In this document: positions 25,857 to 36,610 of the stretch, in pieces
Numbering within the stretch: the stretch's first letter is position 1
Layout of the letters: every line of letters begins with the position of its first letter
Assembly (NCBI RefSeq): GCF_019443505.1
Contig: NZ_CP080377.1
Location: forward strand, 1,488,001 to 1,552,000
Source: Janthinobacterium sp. PAMC25594
Lineage (GTDB): Bacteria > Pseudomonadota > Gammaproteobacteria > Burkholderiales > Burkholderiaceae_D
Direction: 5' to 3'
DNA length: 64,000 nucleotides
Made by a program: the position numbers and the translations under genes
The notes under the pieces: model-generated
What the model was told of the DNA's origin: nothing
What the model saw: only the letters and a program-made list of their open reading frames with translations
The model's database searches: none

Positions 25857-27266
25857 TTATTTGTCCACAGGTAATTGGATATCGGCCGCGGCGGCCAGGC
25901 TGCCCAGACGCTGCGTCTCGCCCGTCGCTTCCAGCAATTGCGCCAGCCCCATCACATAGTTATAGGCCGTCTGTGCGCGCTGGGTTTCCACCTTCGCCAG
26001 GTTCAGGCGCGCATCGACCACTTCCAGCGACGTCACTTGTCCTTGCTGGAAGGCGACTGTTTGCAAGCGGATATTTTCGCGCGCCAGCTCCACCGACGAG
26101 GCCGTGGACAGGTACTGGATGCGGGCGTTTTCCAGCGCGCGCCAGTTCTTTTCGATCAGGGTGGGAATGTCGCGCTCGGCCTGGCGCGCCACCACTTCCA
26201 CGCGCTCCTGGTCCAGTTTGGCGGCGGCGATCATCTTGCCCGTGTTGATGCGGTGCACCAGCGGCACGGACACGACCAGGCCGATGGCCCAGTTCGAACG
26301 CACGAGCTTTTCGCTGCCGCGATTCAAGTTGTAGTTACCGATGGCAAACACGGTGGGCGCATATTCCTTGCCATGCAGCTTCAAGGCTTGCTCGGCCTGC
26401 ACGCGCTTGCTGTCGATCTTTTTCCAGTTCGCATTTTCGCGCATGCCCGTGTTGATGAACGATTGCAAAGTGCCGACTGGCAAGCTGTTGACGAACAGGG
26501 GCGTGCTGGGCCGCACTTGGGTATTGACGGCAAGCAAACGGTCGAGCGCCACCTGGGCGATTTCCTCGTCGCTGCGCGCCTGCGCCTCGTCGCTGCGGGC
26601 GCTGTCCAGGGCCACGTCGGCGCGCAGGCGTTCCGCGCGCGAAATCAGGCCGCCCTTTTCCAGCTTGGCCGCGTCGCGCTGGTGCTGCGTCACGCCGGCC
26701 GTCACTTCGGCCCGCACGGCCACCACCCGCTTGGCCAGCAACAACTGGAAATAGCGCTGCGCCACCAGGGTGGCCAGCTGTTCTTCCGCTTCCGTGTGCT
26801 CCGCCTGCGCGGCCAGGGTCAGGCTGGAAGCGAGGCCCTTGACGGCATCCAGCCGTCCGCCCGTGTAGATGGGCCACATGCCCAGCAAGCCGAACGAGGT
26901 CAGGTCCGTCACCACTTCGCGGTTCAGGGAGTTGGGAATCTGTGGCTTGGGCAAGCCGGGAACCGGCGGCAGCACCGATTCGATGCCGCCCACCACGCCG
27001 GCCAGGCCGCTCGTATCGATGCTCAAGTCCGTCGACAAACGGCCGCGAAACGCCGTCAAGTCCACGGAAGGGCCATCGATATTCGACAGCGCCTCGGCCT
27101 TGAGGGTTTTCGCGCGCACGTCGAGCGCGGCGCCCTGCACGGCGCCCGAGGCGGCCGCCGCTTGCTGCAGCGCTTCGCTGAATGTCAGCGGTTCCGCCAG
27201 GGCGGGCATGGCCGCGCCCAGCGCGCCCGCCAGCAATAATGATAAATGTCCTTGCAATCTGCCCAT
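25857..27266 (-). CDS. TolC-family outer-membrane efflux channel
   Basis: A 469-residue OEP-family protein. A signal peptide starts MGRLQGHLSLLLAG and ends near MPALA. The mature part contains two repeats of long helices, with the family phrases ALQQAAAASGAV near the start and SLEVVDARLNLAKVETQRAQTAYNYV near the end. The start at 27266 was chosen because it opens the signal peptide; a GTG 11 codons upstream is possible. It leads the exporter operon and is read away from the aspD terminator. Confidence 0.88.
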   Translation of the reverse strand: MGRLQGHLSLLLAGALGAAMPALAEPLTFSEALQQAAAASGAVQGAALDVRAKTLKAEALSNIDGPSVDLTAFRGRLSTDLSIDTSGLAGVVGGIESVLPPVPGLPKPQIPNSLNREVVTDLTSFGLLGMWPIYTGGRLDAVKGLASSLTLAAQAEHTEAEEQLATLVAQRYFQLLLAKRVVAVRAEVTAGVTQHQRDAAKLEKGGLISRAERLRADVALDSARSDEAQARSDEEIAQVALDRLLAVNTQVRPSTPLFVNSLPVGTLQSFINTGMRENANWKKIDSKRVQAEQALKLHGKEYAPTVFAIGNYNLNRGSEKLVRSNWAIGLVVSVPLVHRINTGKMIAAAKLDQERVEVVARQAERDIPTLIEKNWRALENARIQYLSTASSVELARENIRLQTVAFQQGQVTSLEVVDARLNLAKVETQRAQTAYNYVMGLAQLLEATGETQRLGSLAAAADIQLPVDK

Positions 27267-27387
27267 GTAGCGTCCAGTCAATGAATGAGGGGAAAGCACG
27301 GGGTTGCCATGTTTATACTTTCACAATAGCAATTATATCCATGGATGTCCATTCCACCCTGCACTATTGGTTACGCAGACTGACAGA

Positions 27388-27418
27388 CAAAAACGGGCGC
27401 CTCTTGCGGGGCGCCCGT
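27388..27418 (-). terminator. Intrinsic terminator of aspD
   Basis: On the minus strand the stem formed by 27410-27418 and 27393-27401 (ACGGGCGCC and inverse, 9 bp, 8-nt loop) is followed by TTTTTG. It lies 27 bp beyond the aspD stop. Confidence 0.85.
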
Positions 27419-27444
27419 TCTACTCAGCGTAAGCGGCTGGCGGC

Positions 27445-29067
<1,623 letters not shown>

Positions 29068-29113
29068 TTAAAATGACTGACAATGTTCAGGGTTCTTGCA
29101 AATACTTGCAGAC

Positions 29114-30802
29114 TCAGACGAAGGCCACAATCAGCGGCCCCAGCAAGGTCAGGAAAACGTTGGCCAAGGCATATGTGATGGCAAACGGTACGGTGGGAAT
29201 CGAGTTTTGCGCCGCGTTCAGCACTTCGCCGAACGCGGGATTGGCGCTGCGCGAACCGGACAAGGCGCCCGCAAACACGGCGACGTTGTCATAACGCAAG
29301 ATGTAACGGCCGATCAGCATGGTCAAAATCATCGGCAGGATGGTCACCACCACGCCCACGCCAAACAGGGTCAGGCCGTGTTCGCGCACGGTTTGCACCG
29401 CTTGCAGGCCGGACGTGAGGCCGACGACGGCAACAAAACCGGCCAGACCCAGGTCCTTCAGGATTTGCACGGCACCGCTCGGCATGTAGCCAAACGTCTG
29501 GCGCTTGGCGCGGAACCAGCCGAACACCAGGCCCGACAGCAGCACGCCGCCGCCACTGCCCAGTGTCAGCGGAATCGAACCGATGCGCGCCACCAGCAAG
29601 CCCACCAGCAGGCCAACGACGAGGCCGGCGCCCATGTAGACGAAGTCCGTCTTGGCGCTCGGCACGATCATGTAGCCCACTTCGGCCGCCACGCGCTTGA
29701 CGTCCTGCTCGGCGCCATAGATGGTCACCACGTCGCCCGTCTGTACGATGGTTTCCGGTTGCATGGGCAAGATCTTGCCCATGCGGCTCAGCTGCACGAC
29801 AAAGATGCCGTGACGCACGCCCGGCGCCGTCGCGCTGCGGATTTCGCCCACCGTCTTGTTGTGGTAAGCCTTGTTGGTCAGCACCATATCGCGGCGCTGC
29901 ATCACCAGTTCCATGCCTTCGACGGCAAGCAATTCCTTGCCCAGCTGGGAAGACACGCTGAGCATGGCTTCGCGCCGGCCCACCAGCAGCACGATATCGT
30001 CGGCCGCCAGCACCAGATCCGGGCTGACGTCGATGATCTGGCTATTGCGCTTCACGCGCTCGATGGTGATGGCCGTGTTCGGATGAGCACTTTCGATCTC
30101 TTCCACCGTGCGCCCGGCGCCCGGGCCCACGTCGTAGATGCGGCCGATCAGGTCAGGCGCGGCCGGCGTCTGGCCCGGTCCCAGCACCTGCACGCCCGCC
30201 TGCAGCGCCGTTTCCGCCTTGATCGCATCTTCGCGGATGGTGCGACCCATGAGCTTAGGCAAGATATTGACGCAGACGATGATGGCCCCAAACGAGCCGA
30301 ACACGTAGGTGACGGCATAGCCGACGGCCACGTTGCCCTGCAAGCGCGCCACCTCGTCGGCCGCCAGGCCCAGCTTGGTGATCGCGTCGCCCGCCGTGCC
30401 GATGATGGCCGACTGCGTCAAGCCGCCCGCCGCCACGCCGGCCGCCAGGCCCTTGTCCAGGCCAAAGACCTTGGCCATGATGACCACCGTCAGCAGCGCC
30501 GTCACGGCCAGCACGACGGCCAGGATGATTTCGCGCACCGACTGGCGGCCCAGGGAATTGAAGAACTGCGGTCCGCTTTCATAGCCGACCGCGTAAATGA
30601 ACAGGGCAAACAGCACCGATTTCACGCCGGGATCGATGGCGACGCCTACCTGGCTGACGAGGACCGCCACCAGCAGTGAACCGGCGACCCCGCCCAGCTG
30701 AAACGAGCCGAACTTGATCTTGCCGATGTAGTAACCCACTGCCAGGGAGAGAAACAAGGCAATTTCGGGCGACTTCTTGAATAACTCATGCAACCATTCC
30801 AT
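29114..30802 (-). CDS. aspT: AspT-type aspartate:alanine exchanger, copy 1
   Basis: A 562-residue member of the AAE transporter family. Two blocks of membrane helices (about 10-165 and 370-562) flank a cytoplasmic part with two TrkA-C/RCK-C-like domains. Landmarks are FGSFQLGGVAGSLLVAVLVSQ at the start and RSANPAFGEVLNAAQNSIPTVPFAITYALANVFLTLLGPLIVAFV at the end (split here by a short gap of variable residues in homologues). Electrogenic exchange of aspartate for alanine is the known role beside aspD, whose gene starts 58 bp downstream. Confidence 0.9.
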   Translation of the reverse strand: MEWLHELFKKSPEIALFLSLAVGYYIGKIKFGSFQLGGVAGSLLVAVLVSQVGVAIDPGVKSVLFALFIYAVGYESGPQFFNSLGRQSVREIILAVVLAVTALLTVVIMAKVFGLDKGLAAGVAAGGLTQSAIIGTAGDAITKLGLAADEVARLQGNVAVGYAVTYVFGSFGAIIVCVNILPKLMGRTIREDAIKAETALQAGVQVLGPGQTPAAPDLIGRIYDVGPGAGRTVEEIESAHPNTAITIERVKRNSQIIDVSPDLVLAADDIVLLVGRREAMLSVSSQLGKELLAVEGMELVMQRRDMVLTNKAYHNKTVGEIRSATAPGVRHGIFVVQLSRMGKILPMQPETIVQTGDVVTIYGAEQDVKRVAAEVGYMIVPSAKTDFVYMGAGLVVGLLVGLLVARIGSIPLTLGSGGGVLLSGLVFGWFRAKRQTFGYMPSGAVQILKDLGLAGFVAVVGLTSGLQAVQTVREHGLTLFGVGVVVTILPMILTMLIGRYILRYDNVAVFAGALSGSRSANPAFGEVLNAAQNSIPTVPFAITYALANVFLTLLGPLIVAFV

Positions 30803-30858
30803 ACGGACCGCCTTTCGTGTTGAAGGAATTCTTTACTGCGTGTGCTCTTGCAAGCTGC

Positions 30859-32541
30859 TCATGCGTGGACGGAGCCGGCCAGGGCCACGATGAGCGGCCC
30901 CAGCAGAGGCAGCACCACGTTCGAGATCGCATACGTAATCGTGTAGCCCAGCAAGGGCGTGGAGTTGCCGGCCGCGTTCTGCACGGCCGACAGGGCCGGC
31001 GTGCTGCACTGCTGGCCGGCGATGGCGCCCAGCAGCACGGGCGCTTCCAGCTTGAGGAAAAAGTGACCGACCAGCAACGACAGCGAGGCGGGAACGACGG
31101 CGATCAGCACGCCCATCAGCGGCAGTGACAGGCCGTACTGGCGGATCAGCTCGATCGCTTGCGGCCCCGACGCCAGCCCCACGCAGGCGATGAAGGTGGC
31201 CAGGCCGATATCCTTCATCATGTCGAGCGCGCTGGGGTGGATGCCCGGCATGCCGGGCTTTCTTGCCTGGTACCAGCCGAATACGAGGCCCGTCAGCAAG
31301 GCGCCGCCGCCCGTGCCCAGCGAAAACGGGATGCCGCCCAGCTTGGCGGTAAAACCGCCGATATACACGCCGAGCACGATGCCGATGCTGGCGTAGACGA
31401 TATTGCTGCGCTCGCCCGTGGGCACGCGCTTGCCGATGGCGGCCAGCGCCGTGTTCAGCTCCCGTCCTTCCGCCGTGCCGTACAGGCGCAGCACGTCGTC
31501 GCGCTGCAGGGCCAGGTCGGGCAAGGGCGGCATGCTGTGCTCGCCACGCACGACGGCCGCCACATGCACGCCGGAAGGCAAGGTCAATTGACGCAGAGGC
31601 TGGCCCACCAGCGCGGCTTGCTGCAGCACCACTTCGACGGCGGAAACGGCCATGTTCAAGCCCGTCGTGTCGGCAAATTCCTCGCCCAGGACGGCTTCGG
31701 CCGCCACCAGCGCGGGACGGTGGCCGATCACCAGTACTTCATCGTTGACGCGCAGGCGCAGTGCGGGTTCCAGTTCCAGCACCTTGCCGTGCCGGCGCAC
31801 GCGCGTGATGCTGGCGCGGCCCGCAAAAATATGCTGCAAGGCATCGAGGCGGCGTCCCGCGCCACGGCTGATGCGGTAGGCGCGGCCCACCATTTCCGGC
31901 GTGGCCTGCACCCCGTCGCCATCGGTCTGCGCGCCGCCCATCTTTTCCCACAGATTGTCCGCTTCCTCGCGCAGGTTGACGCGCAACAACAGCGGGAAAA
32001 TCTGGCTGGTGACGATGACGATGGCGATCAGGCCGAAAATGTAGGTGATGGAATACGCGGTGACCACGTTGGCTTGCAGTTCGGCAATGCGGACGGCCGG
32101 TAGCGCCAGCTTCGAGATGGCATCCGTGGCCGTGCCGACGACGGCCGATTCCGTCGCCGCGCCCGCCATCATGCCGGCCGCCGTACCCTGATCCAGGCCC
32201 AGGAAGCGCGTGGCCAGCAGCACCAGCGCCAGCACCACCACCACTTCGATCAGGCAGAGTATTCCCAAGCGCAAGCCCTTGGCATTCAGGTTGGCAAAGA
32301 ACTGGGGACCGCCCGCATAGCCGAGGGCAAAGATGAACAGCATGAAGAAAACGTTCTTGACGCTGGCATCCAGGGTGATGCCCAGCTGGCCGATCAGCAG
32401 CGCGGCGATCAGGGTGCCGCACACGCCGCCCAGCTGGATGGGTCCGAAGCGTATCTGCCCTACCGCATAGCCCAGTGCCAACGCCAGGAACAGGGCCAGT
32501 TCCGGCACCTGGTGCAATACCGACGCGATCGAATCGAGCAT
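30859..32541 (-). CDS. aspT: AspT-type exchanger, copy 2
   Basis: A 560-residue paralogue of the next gene with the same arrangement (N-terminal helices, two RCK-C-like domains, C-terminal helices ending YTITYAISNVVLPLLGPLIVALAG). The two proteins are clearly homologous but diverged, for example QQCSTPALSAVQNAAGNSTPLLG against the NPAFGEVLNAAQNS block of copy 1. They may form a heterodimer or exchange different substrates. It is the first gene of the unit aspT-aspT-aspD, 56 bp before copy 1, and lies behind a 584-bp gene-free region with FNR-like boxes. Confidence 0.88.
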   Translation of the reverse strand: MLDSIASVLHQVPELALFLALALGYAVGQIRFGPIQLGGVCGTLIAALLIGQLGITLDASVKNVFFMLFIFALGYAGGPQFFANLNAKGLRLGILCLIEVVVVLALVLLATRFLGLDQGTAAGMMAGAATESAVVGTATDAISKLALPAVRIAELQANVVTAYSITYIFGLIAIVIVTSQIFPLLLRVNLREEADNLWEKMGGAQTDGDGVQATPEMVGRAYRISRGAGRRLDALQHIFAGRASITRVRRHGKVLELEPALRLRVNDEVLVIGHRPALVAAEAVLGEEFADTTGLNMAVSAVEVVLQQAALVGQPLRQLTLPSGVHVAAVVRGEHSMPPLPDLALQRDDVLRLYGTAEGRELNTALAAIGKRVPTGERSNIVYASIGIVLGVYIGGFTAKLGGIPFSLGTGGGALLTGLVFGWYQARKPGMPGIHPSALDMMKDIGLATFIACVGLASGPQAIELIRQYGLSLPLMGVLIAVVPASLSLLVGHFFLKLEAPVLLGAIAGQQCSTPALSAVQNAAGNSTPLLGYTITYAISNVVLPLLGPLIVALAGSVHA

Positions 32542-32780
32542 GGACGAACCTTCGAAAAGATAACGGATGGTTACAAGGGAACAGAGCGCTCGGCGGTTGG
32601 CGACGGCTGGCTGTTAAACGGGCGCACGAGTCCCGCACGACACCTGCGATAAGCGCTTGCGCCGGAGAAATGTTGTTACGAGGAATCATGTTCGGTGAAA
32701 ATTTCACAAGTGTCAACAGGTGTTCTGTTGAACTAGCCTTGCGTTTCATCAAACATCCTGCGCACGATTGAAGTACCTGT

Positions 32781-32794
32781 TTGACACCGATCAA
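32781..32794. promoter_or_regulatory. FNR/ANR-like box in the aspT upstream region
   Basis: TTGAC-ACCG-ATCAA matches TTGAT-N4-ATCAA at 9 of 10 positions. It lies 240 bp upstream of the aspT start. The surrounding 32542-33125 has no gene in either direction; it also holds the 12-bp palindrome GTCATGCATGAC (32894-32905). Confidence 0.5.
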
Positions 32795-33013
32795 CAAAAC
32801 CACTAGTAATGATTTTGACGATACCAAAGTACCTTGCGCGCCAGCGACAAGGCGTGAGGAGGACGCGTGGCGAGCCACGCGACGACGAGGCAAGTCATGC
32901 ATGACGGCCAGTCCCCGCTTCTGAGGGGCGCCAGCAGGGGATGTATTCATCGAATGGGATAGTCTCCAAGTATGGAACAACAGCACTTCCAGGCTGACCA
33001 GCAGTGCTTGGAA

Positions 33014-33027
33014 TTAATCCAGATCAA
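33014..33027. promoter_or_regulatory. FNR/ANR-like box upstream of the HMA gene
   Basis: TTAAT-CCAG-ATCAA matches the FNR consensus at 9 of 10 positions and lies 99 bp before the HMA start codon, a spacing compatible with activation from around -41 if the transcript starts near 33068. Confidence 0.45.
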
Positions 33028-33125
33028 TAAAACCGCAAATAGAAAATAAATCTTGCGTGCTGCTCTGGACGGCAGGCGCACCCCTCGCCTACGCTGTTTT
33101 TTTATCTGAAAAACAAGAGGAACCC

Positions 33126-33389
33126 ATGCAGACTGCGCGCTTGAATATTATTGGAATGGATCACGAAGGCTGCGCCGACAGGCTGACGGGCGCGCTTGAG
33201 GCCGTCACAGGCGTGGCCACCGTGTGCGTCTCGCTGGCGCGCCACGGCGCCACGGTGCAATTTGACGAACGGCTGGCCACGCAGGAACGCCTGCTGGCCG
33301 CCGTCAACGACGCCGGCTTCATGGGCGAAGCGACGGATGAAGAACAGCTGGCCTCGTGCAGCGGCGCCTGCGGTCACTGCCGCCACTGA
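33126..33389 (+). CDS. Small HMA-like metal-binding protein with altered CxxC
   Basis: An 87-residue protein with the fold pattern of copper chaperones: LNIIGMDHEGC..RLTGALEAVTGVATVCVSL and a closing AAVNDAGF. The usual GMxCxxC loop is GMDHEGC, so the first Cys is His13 and only Cys16 remains. A separate Cys/His cluster ends the protein (SCSGACGHCRH). The start at 33126 follows AAGAGGAACCC. It may bind a metal other than Cu(I), or bind it through the tail. It is convergent with ubiT, 24 bp apart. Confidence 0.75.
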   Translation: MQTARLNIIGMDHEGCADRLTGALEAVTGVATVCVSLARHGATVQFDERLATQERLLAAVNDAGFMGEATDEEQLASCSGACGHCRH

Positions 33390-33413
33390 GCGCCGGCTCC
33401 AGCCCTGCTCCGC

Positions 33414-33941
33414 TCAGCCTTCCCGCGCGCCCCGGTCGCGCAGATGCGCCAGCACGCGGCGCGGTCCCAGCGCCTGCAGGTCGAACGGCGGCAGCTCGAT
33501 GGCGTCGAGCGTATTTTTGAACAGCAAGCCCAGTTCCGTATCGCCTTCCAGGCTCAAACGACGGCTGAAGAACAGCGTATCAGGATCTTCCTGCCGCCGC
33601 GCCAGCAGCATCAGGTCATGCACGCTGGCGGCGATGCACAGGTCCGGCACGTCCACATAGCGCTCGGCCACGAACACCGTACCCTGCCACTCGAAATCGA
33701 AGGCGATGCCTGCATCAAGCAAACGCAGGCGCAGGGTGCGCCCTTCCAGGCTGCGCCGCACATCGTCGGGCAATTGCGGCGCCAGCAAGCGGTTCAAGCC
33801 TTGCACGAACAGCCAGGAGGCGGGATACGGCGGCAGCTTGGACAGCAATTCGGCCAGCGGTTCGGGCAGCCGGTACGACATGGCGGGCTTGCTCATGGCG
33901 GGCTTGGCCGGGATGGGCAATCTTTCCAGTTGATCTTGCAT
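33414..33941 (-). CDS. ubiT: UbiT-like SCP2-domain protein of O2-independent ubiquinone synthesis
   Basis: A 175-residue protein with an SCP2 lipid-binding domain (LEGRTLRLRLLDAGIAFDFEW, then DVPDLCIAASVHDLMLLARRQEDPDTLFFSRRL with a short break in homologues). In E. coli UbiT is the accessory factor that works with UbiU and UbiV in anaerobic ubiquinone synthesis. The start at 33941 is preceded by AAAGGAAGC at good spacing; the frame extends 8 codons further. The upstream gene ubiV ends at 33962, so the two form one unit. Confidence 0.88.
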   Translation of the reverse strand: MQDQLERLPIPAKPAMSKPAMSYRLPEPLAELLSKLPPYPASWLFVQGLNRLLAPQLPDDVRRSLEGRTLRLRLLDAGIAFDFEWQGTVFVAERYVDVPDLCIAASVHDLMLLARRQEDPDTLFFSRRLSLEGDTELGLLFKNTLDAIELPPFDLQALGPRRVLAHLRDRGAREG

Positions 33942-33961
33942 GGTGCTTCCTTTCGATGCGT

Positions 33962-34858
33962 TCAATGAGCGGCGTGCTGTTCCATGCCGGGCTGGCCGTG
34001 CCAGTAGCCGTCGCAGGCGCCGGCCGGCTGGCAGGCCGCCAGCTGGGCCTGGGCGCCCACGCCGCTGACCTGGCCGCGGCGGGCGCGGTCGAAAATGGCG
34101 ATCACCTGTTCCGTATGCATGGCCTGCGGGCTGATGCGCGCCACCGCCACGCCCATGTCGCGCATGGCGTCGAGTTCGCGCACCAGGTTGTAGACGAGGG
34201 CCGACTGCGTCTGCGTGCCATTCAATACGAGGAACGGCACTTCGTCGCGCGTGCGCAGCAGCAGGCCATCCGGCTCTTCCAGGCAGCTGTAGCCGCAGTC
34301 GTCCTTCGGCAGGTTGCGGTTGCGCGCCGTGAAACAGCGCGCGGAAAACGCCAGCGGCATGCGGCCGTAGGCGAATACTTCCGTCTCCAGCCCTTCCGGT
34401 TTCTGGCGCTGCATTTCGGCCAGCGCCGTCTGCCCCATTTCCAGCGGCATCACCCAGCGCCGCGCACCGAGGCGCGCCAGCAGTTGCAGGCTGGGGCCAT
34501 TGAACAGGTTCAAATGGGGGCCGGCGACGAAGGGCGCGCCCTTTTCCATGCAGTGCACGGCGCCCATGTCGTTGGCTTCGACCGTATAGCGGCCATTGCC
34601 CGTGATGCGGCGCAGGGTCGCCAGTTCGGCGCCCGCCTCGATCAGCGCCTGCGTCGACAGCACCACTTCCTTGCCGGCGGCGGCCAGCATGTCGGCGATA
34701 TCGAGCCAGTCGGCCAGGCGCAGCTCATGCCGGCGCGAGCAGACGGTTTCGCCCAGGTAAACGATCTCGACGGCCGTGCCGGCGATCTGCTGGTAAAACT
34801 CGAAGACGGTGGCGCGCGGCCAGTAGTACAGCAAAGGGCCCAACGATAGTTTTAGCAT
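33962..34858 (-). CDS. ubiV: UbiV, U32-family Fe-S protein for O2-independent ubiquinone hydroxylation
   Basis: A 298-residue U32 peptidase-family protein. Cysteines placed as in UbiV are visible: ETVCSRRHE near residue 41, then [20 protein letters not shown] around 174-193, which would hold a 4Fe-4S cluster. [15 protein letters not shown] and EANDMGAVH blocks fit the family. With UbiU it forms the hydroxylase that uses prephenate-derived oxygen instead of O2 (known for E. coli). The C-terminus carries extra His/Cys residues ([20 protein letters not shown]) that I cannot explain. Confidence 0.9.
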   Translation of the reverse strand: MLKLSLGPLLYYWPRATVFEFYQQIAGTAVEIVYLGETVCSRRHELRLADWLDIADMLAAAGKEVVLSTQALIEAGAELATLRRITGNGRYTVEANDMGAVHCMEKGAPFVAGPHLNLFNGPSLQLLARLGARRWVMPLEMGQTALAEMQRQKPEGLETEVFAYGRMPLAFSARCFTARNRNLPKDDCGYSCLEEPDGLLLRTRDEVPFLVLNGTQTQSALVYNLVRELDAMRDMGVAVARISPQAMHTEQVIAIFDRARRGQVSGVGAQAQLAACQPAGACDGYWHGQPGMEQHAAH

Positions 34859-34926
34859 GCCTTTTCCAGTATTTTTTAAGTTACAAAACCGTAGCGAGCG
34901 GCTCGCGGCGAGGCCGAGAAGCGCAG

Positions 34927-34942
34927 CCGTGCTCGAGCACGG
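34927..34942. repeat. 16-bp perfect palindrome between ubiU and ubiV
   Basis: CCGTGCTCGAGCACGG lies in a GC-rich 126-bp spacer with further short inverted runs (GCGAGCGGCTCGC just upstream). It could be a repeat remnant or a processing hairpin in the ubiU-ubiV message. Function unknown. Confidence 0.6.
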
Positions 34943-34984
34943 TGAGCATCGCAGGCCGCGCCCCGGGACGCGCAGTAGGTTTTG

Positions 34985-36022
34985 CTATTTCCAGGAGCGG
35001 TGGTAGGCGCCTAAAGTGTGCTGCTGGCCCTCGGCCAGCTTGTCCATGGCCGCCATCCAGCCCGGCTTGACGGCGTAGCGTGCATTGCCTTCGCGGCAGG
35101 CGTCGATCGCCTCGCGCCACACGCGCGTCACCTGGGCCACGTAGGCGGGACTGCGCTGGCGCCCTTCGATTTTCACGGCGCGCACGCCCATGGCGATCAG
35201 TTGCGGCAGCAGCGCCAGGGTATTCAAGCTGGCCGGCTCCTCGATCGCGTAATACTGTTCGTCATTGACTTCGAAACGCCCCTTGCACAGGGTGGGATAG
35301 CTGGCGTTTTCACCGGGCGCGTAGCGGTCGATCAGCACGCCGTTCAGGCGCGACTCCAGACCGTTCGGCGTTTCCAGCCAGCGCACGGCCTTGGCCGGCG
35401 AGCACACGCCGTGCGTGTTCGGCGCCTCGCCCGTCGCATACGACGACAGCGCGCAGCGCCCTTCGACCATCACGCACAGGCTGCCGAAACCGAACACTTC
35501 GATCTCGACTTCCGTCTTGGCGATCAGTTGTTCCACCTGCGCCATCGACAGCACGCGTGGCAGCACGGCGCGGGCGATGCCGAAGTGTTCATGGTAAAAA
35601 TTGATGGCTTCGTAGTTGGTGGCCGAGCCCTGCACGGACAGGTGCAGGCGCAGTTGCGGCTGGTGCTGGGCCGCGTAGGCCATCAGGCCCGGATCGGCGA
35701 CGATCATGGCGTCGATGCCCGCTTGCGCGGCGCGGTCGATGGCGCTGCGCCACACGGCCCAGTTGTGCGGCTGCGGATAGGTATTCAGCGCCAGCAGCAC
35801 CTTGCGTCCGTACTGGTGGGCGTAGCGCACGCCCTCGGCGATGGCCTTCTCGTCGAAATTGAGGCCGGCGAAATTACGCGCATTGGTGGCGTCGCGAAAG
35901 CCCAGGTAGACGGTATCGGCGCCATTGTCGACGGCCGCTTTCAAGGCAGGCAGGCTGCCGGCGGGGCAGACCAGTTCCAGCGGTCCGGCCACGCGGGTGG
36001 CGGTAGTTGATTCAAGCATCAT
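34985..36022 (-). CDS. ubiU: UbiU, U32-family Fe-S protein for O2-independent ubiquinone hydroxylation
   Basis: A 345-residue U32 protein beginning LELVCPAGSLPALKAAVDNGADTVYLG, the family hallmark. Four cysteines for the 4Fe-4S cluster stand in LCVMVEGRCALS, GVCSPAK and TLCKGRF. The partner is UbiV. The longest frame runs to 36499 but the extra 160 residues have no family support. I chose the ATG at 36022; an adjacent ATG at 36019 and a GTG at 36031 are alternatives. An FNR-like box lies 64 bp upstream, as would suit an anaerobic function. Confidence 0.92.
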   Translation of the reverse strand: MMLESTTATRVAGPLELVCPAGSLPALKAAVDNGADTVYLGFRDATNARNFAGLNFDEKAIAEGVRYAHQYGRKVLLALNTYPQPHNWAVWRSAIDRAAQAGIDAMIVADPGLMAYAAQHQPQLRLHLSVQGSATNYEAINFYHEHFGIARAVLPRVLSMAQVEQLIAKTEVEIEVFGFGSLCVMVEGRCALSSYATGEAPNTHGVCSPAKAVRWLETPNGLESRLNGVLIDRYAPGENASYPTLCKGRFEVNDEQYYAIEEPASLNTLALLPQLIAMGVRAVKIEGRQRSPAYVAQVTRVWREAIDACREGNARYAVKPGWMAAMDKLAEGQQHTLGAYHRSWK

Positions 36023-36085
36023 GATGTTCACAGTCCCGTATCGGCTCAGGGTGCAGACTATAGCCCCGCCCATGCCGCCCAGTCC

Positions 36086-36099
36086 TTGACGCAGGTGAA
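36086..36099. promoter_or_regulatory. FNR/ANR-like box upstream of ubiU
   Basis: TTGAC-GCAG-GTGAA fits TTGAY-N4-RTCAA except one base of the right half. It is 64 bp before the ubiU start and 86 bp before the divergent membrane-protein gene. ubiUVT genes are FNR-activated in E. coli. Confidence 0.5.
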
Positions 36100-36184
36100 G
36101 GAATGCATGCATGGCTGGCGCACCTTCCACTTGCTTGACCTGGCTGTAAAATGCCCCCCTTTTCTCCCTCTTCGATTGCCCGCC

Positions 36185-36601
36185 ATGACCCGCAAACCGC
36201 TGCTGATTTTTCTTCTGACCCTGTTCCTCACCGCGCTGCAAGTACAGTGGGCCGGCCCGGCCGATGGCTATGACGCGGCGACCCTCTCCGTGCTGTCGCC
36301 GGAAGTGCTGGGCGCCTATCCGGGCGTGCTGCTGCTGTTCCTGCTGGCCGTGTTCGCGCGCCGCCAACTGCCGCTGCTGCGCCAGGCCGCCATCTGCACG
36401 GGCCTGCTGGCCATCTACTGGCTGCTGGCCAATTACGTCACGTTCGACGCGCGCGTGGCCAGCTGGAGCACCTATACGCCGCTGGAAATCTGGGCCCACG
36501 TGCTGCCCGCCTCCGTCGCCAGCATCGCCGCCTGCGGCGCCGCGTTCTTTTGCGCGAGCTGGCTGATCCTGCGCGAAACGCGCTGGAACAAAACCGGCTG
36601 A
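36185..36601 (+). CDS. Small four-helix membrane protein, unknown
   Basis: A 138-residue inner-membrane protein. Four hydrophobic segments are visible: about 4-20 (LLIFLLTLFLTALQ), 45-60 (VLLLFLLAVFA), 68-86 (ICTGLLAIYWLLANYV) and 108-130 (SVASIAACGAAFFCASWLIL). No motif or family recognised. The start at 36185 gives an N-terminus MTRKPLL directly before helix 1; a frame open from 36086 adds non-hydrophobic residues. It lies divergent from ubiU and 118 bp before nrdD, so it may be part of the anaerobic response. Confidence 0.65.
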   Translation: MTRKPLLIFLLTLFLTALQVQWAGPADGYDAATLSVLSPEVLGAYPGVLLLFLLAVFARRQLPLLRQAAICTGLLAIYWLLANYVTFDARVASWSTYTPLEIWAHVLPASVASIAACGAAFFCASWLILRETRWNKTG

Positions 36602-36610
36602 GGTGGTTTT

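Noticed and set aside
34881..35120. A 79-codon minus-strand frame in the ubiU-ubiV spacer
   Set aside because: It overlaps the ubiU 3' end and is Arg-rich without motifs; the spacer is better seen as repeat-like.
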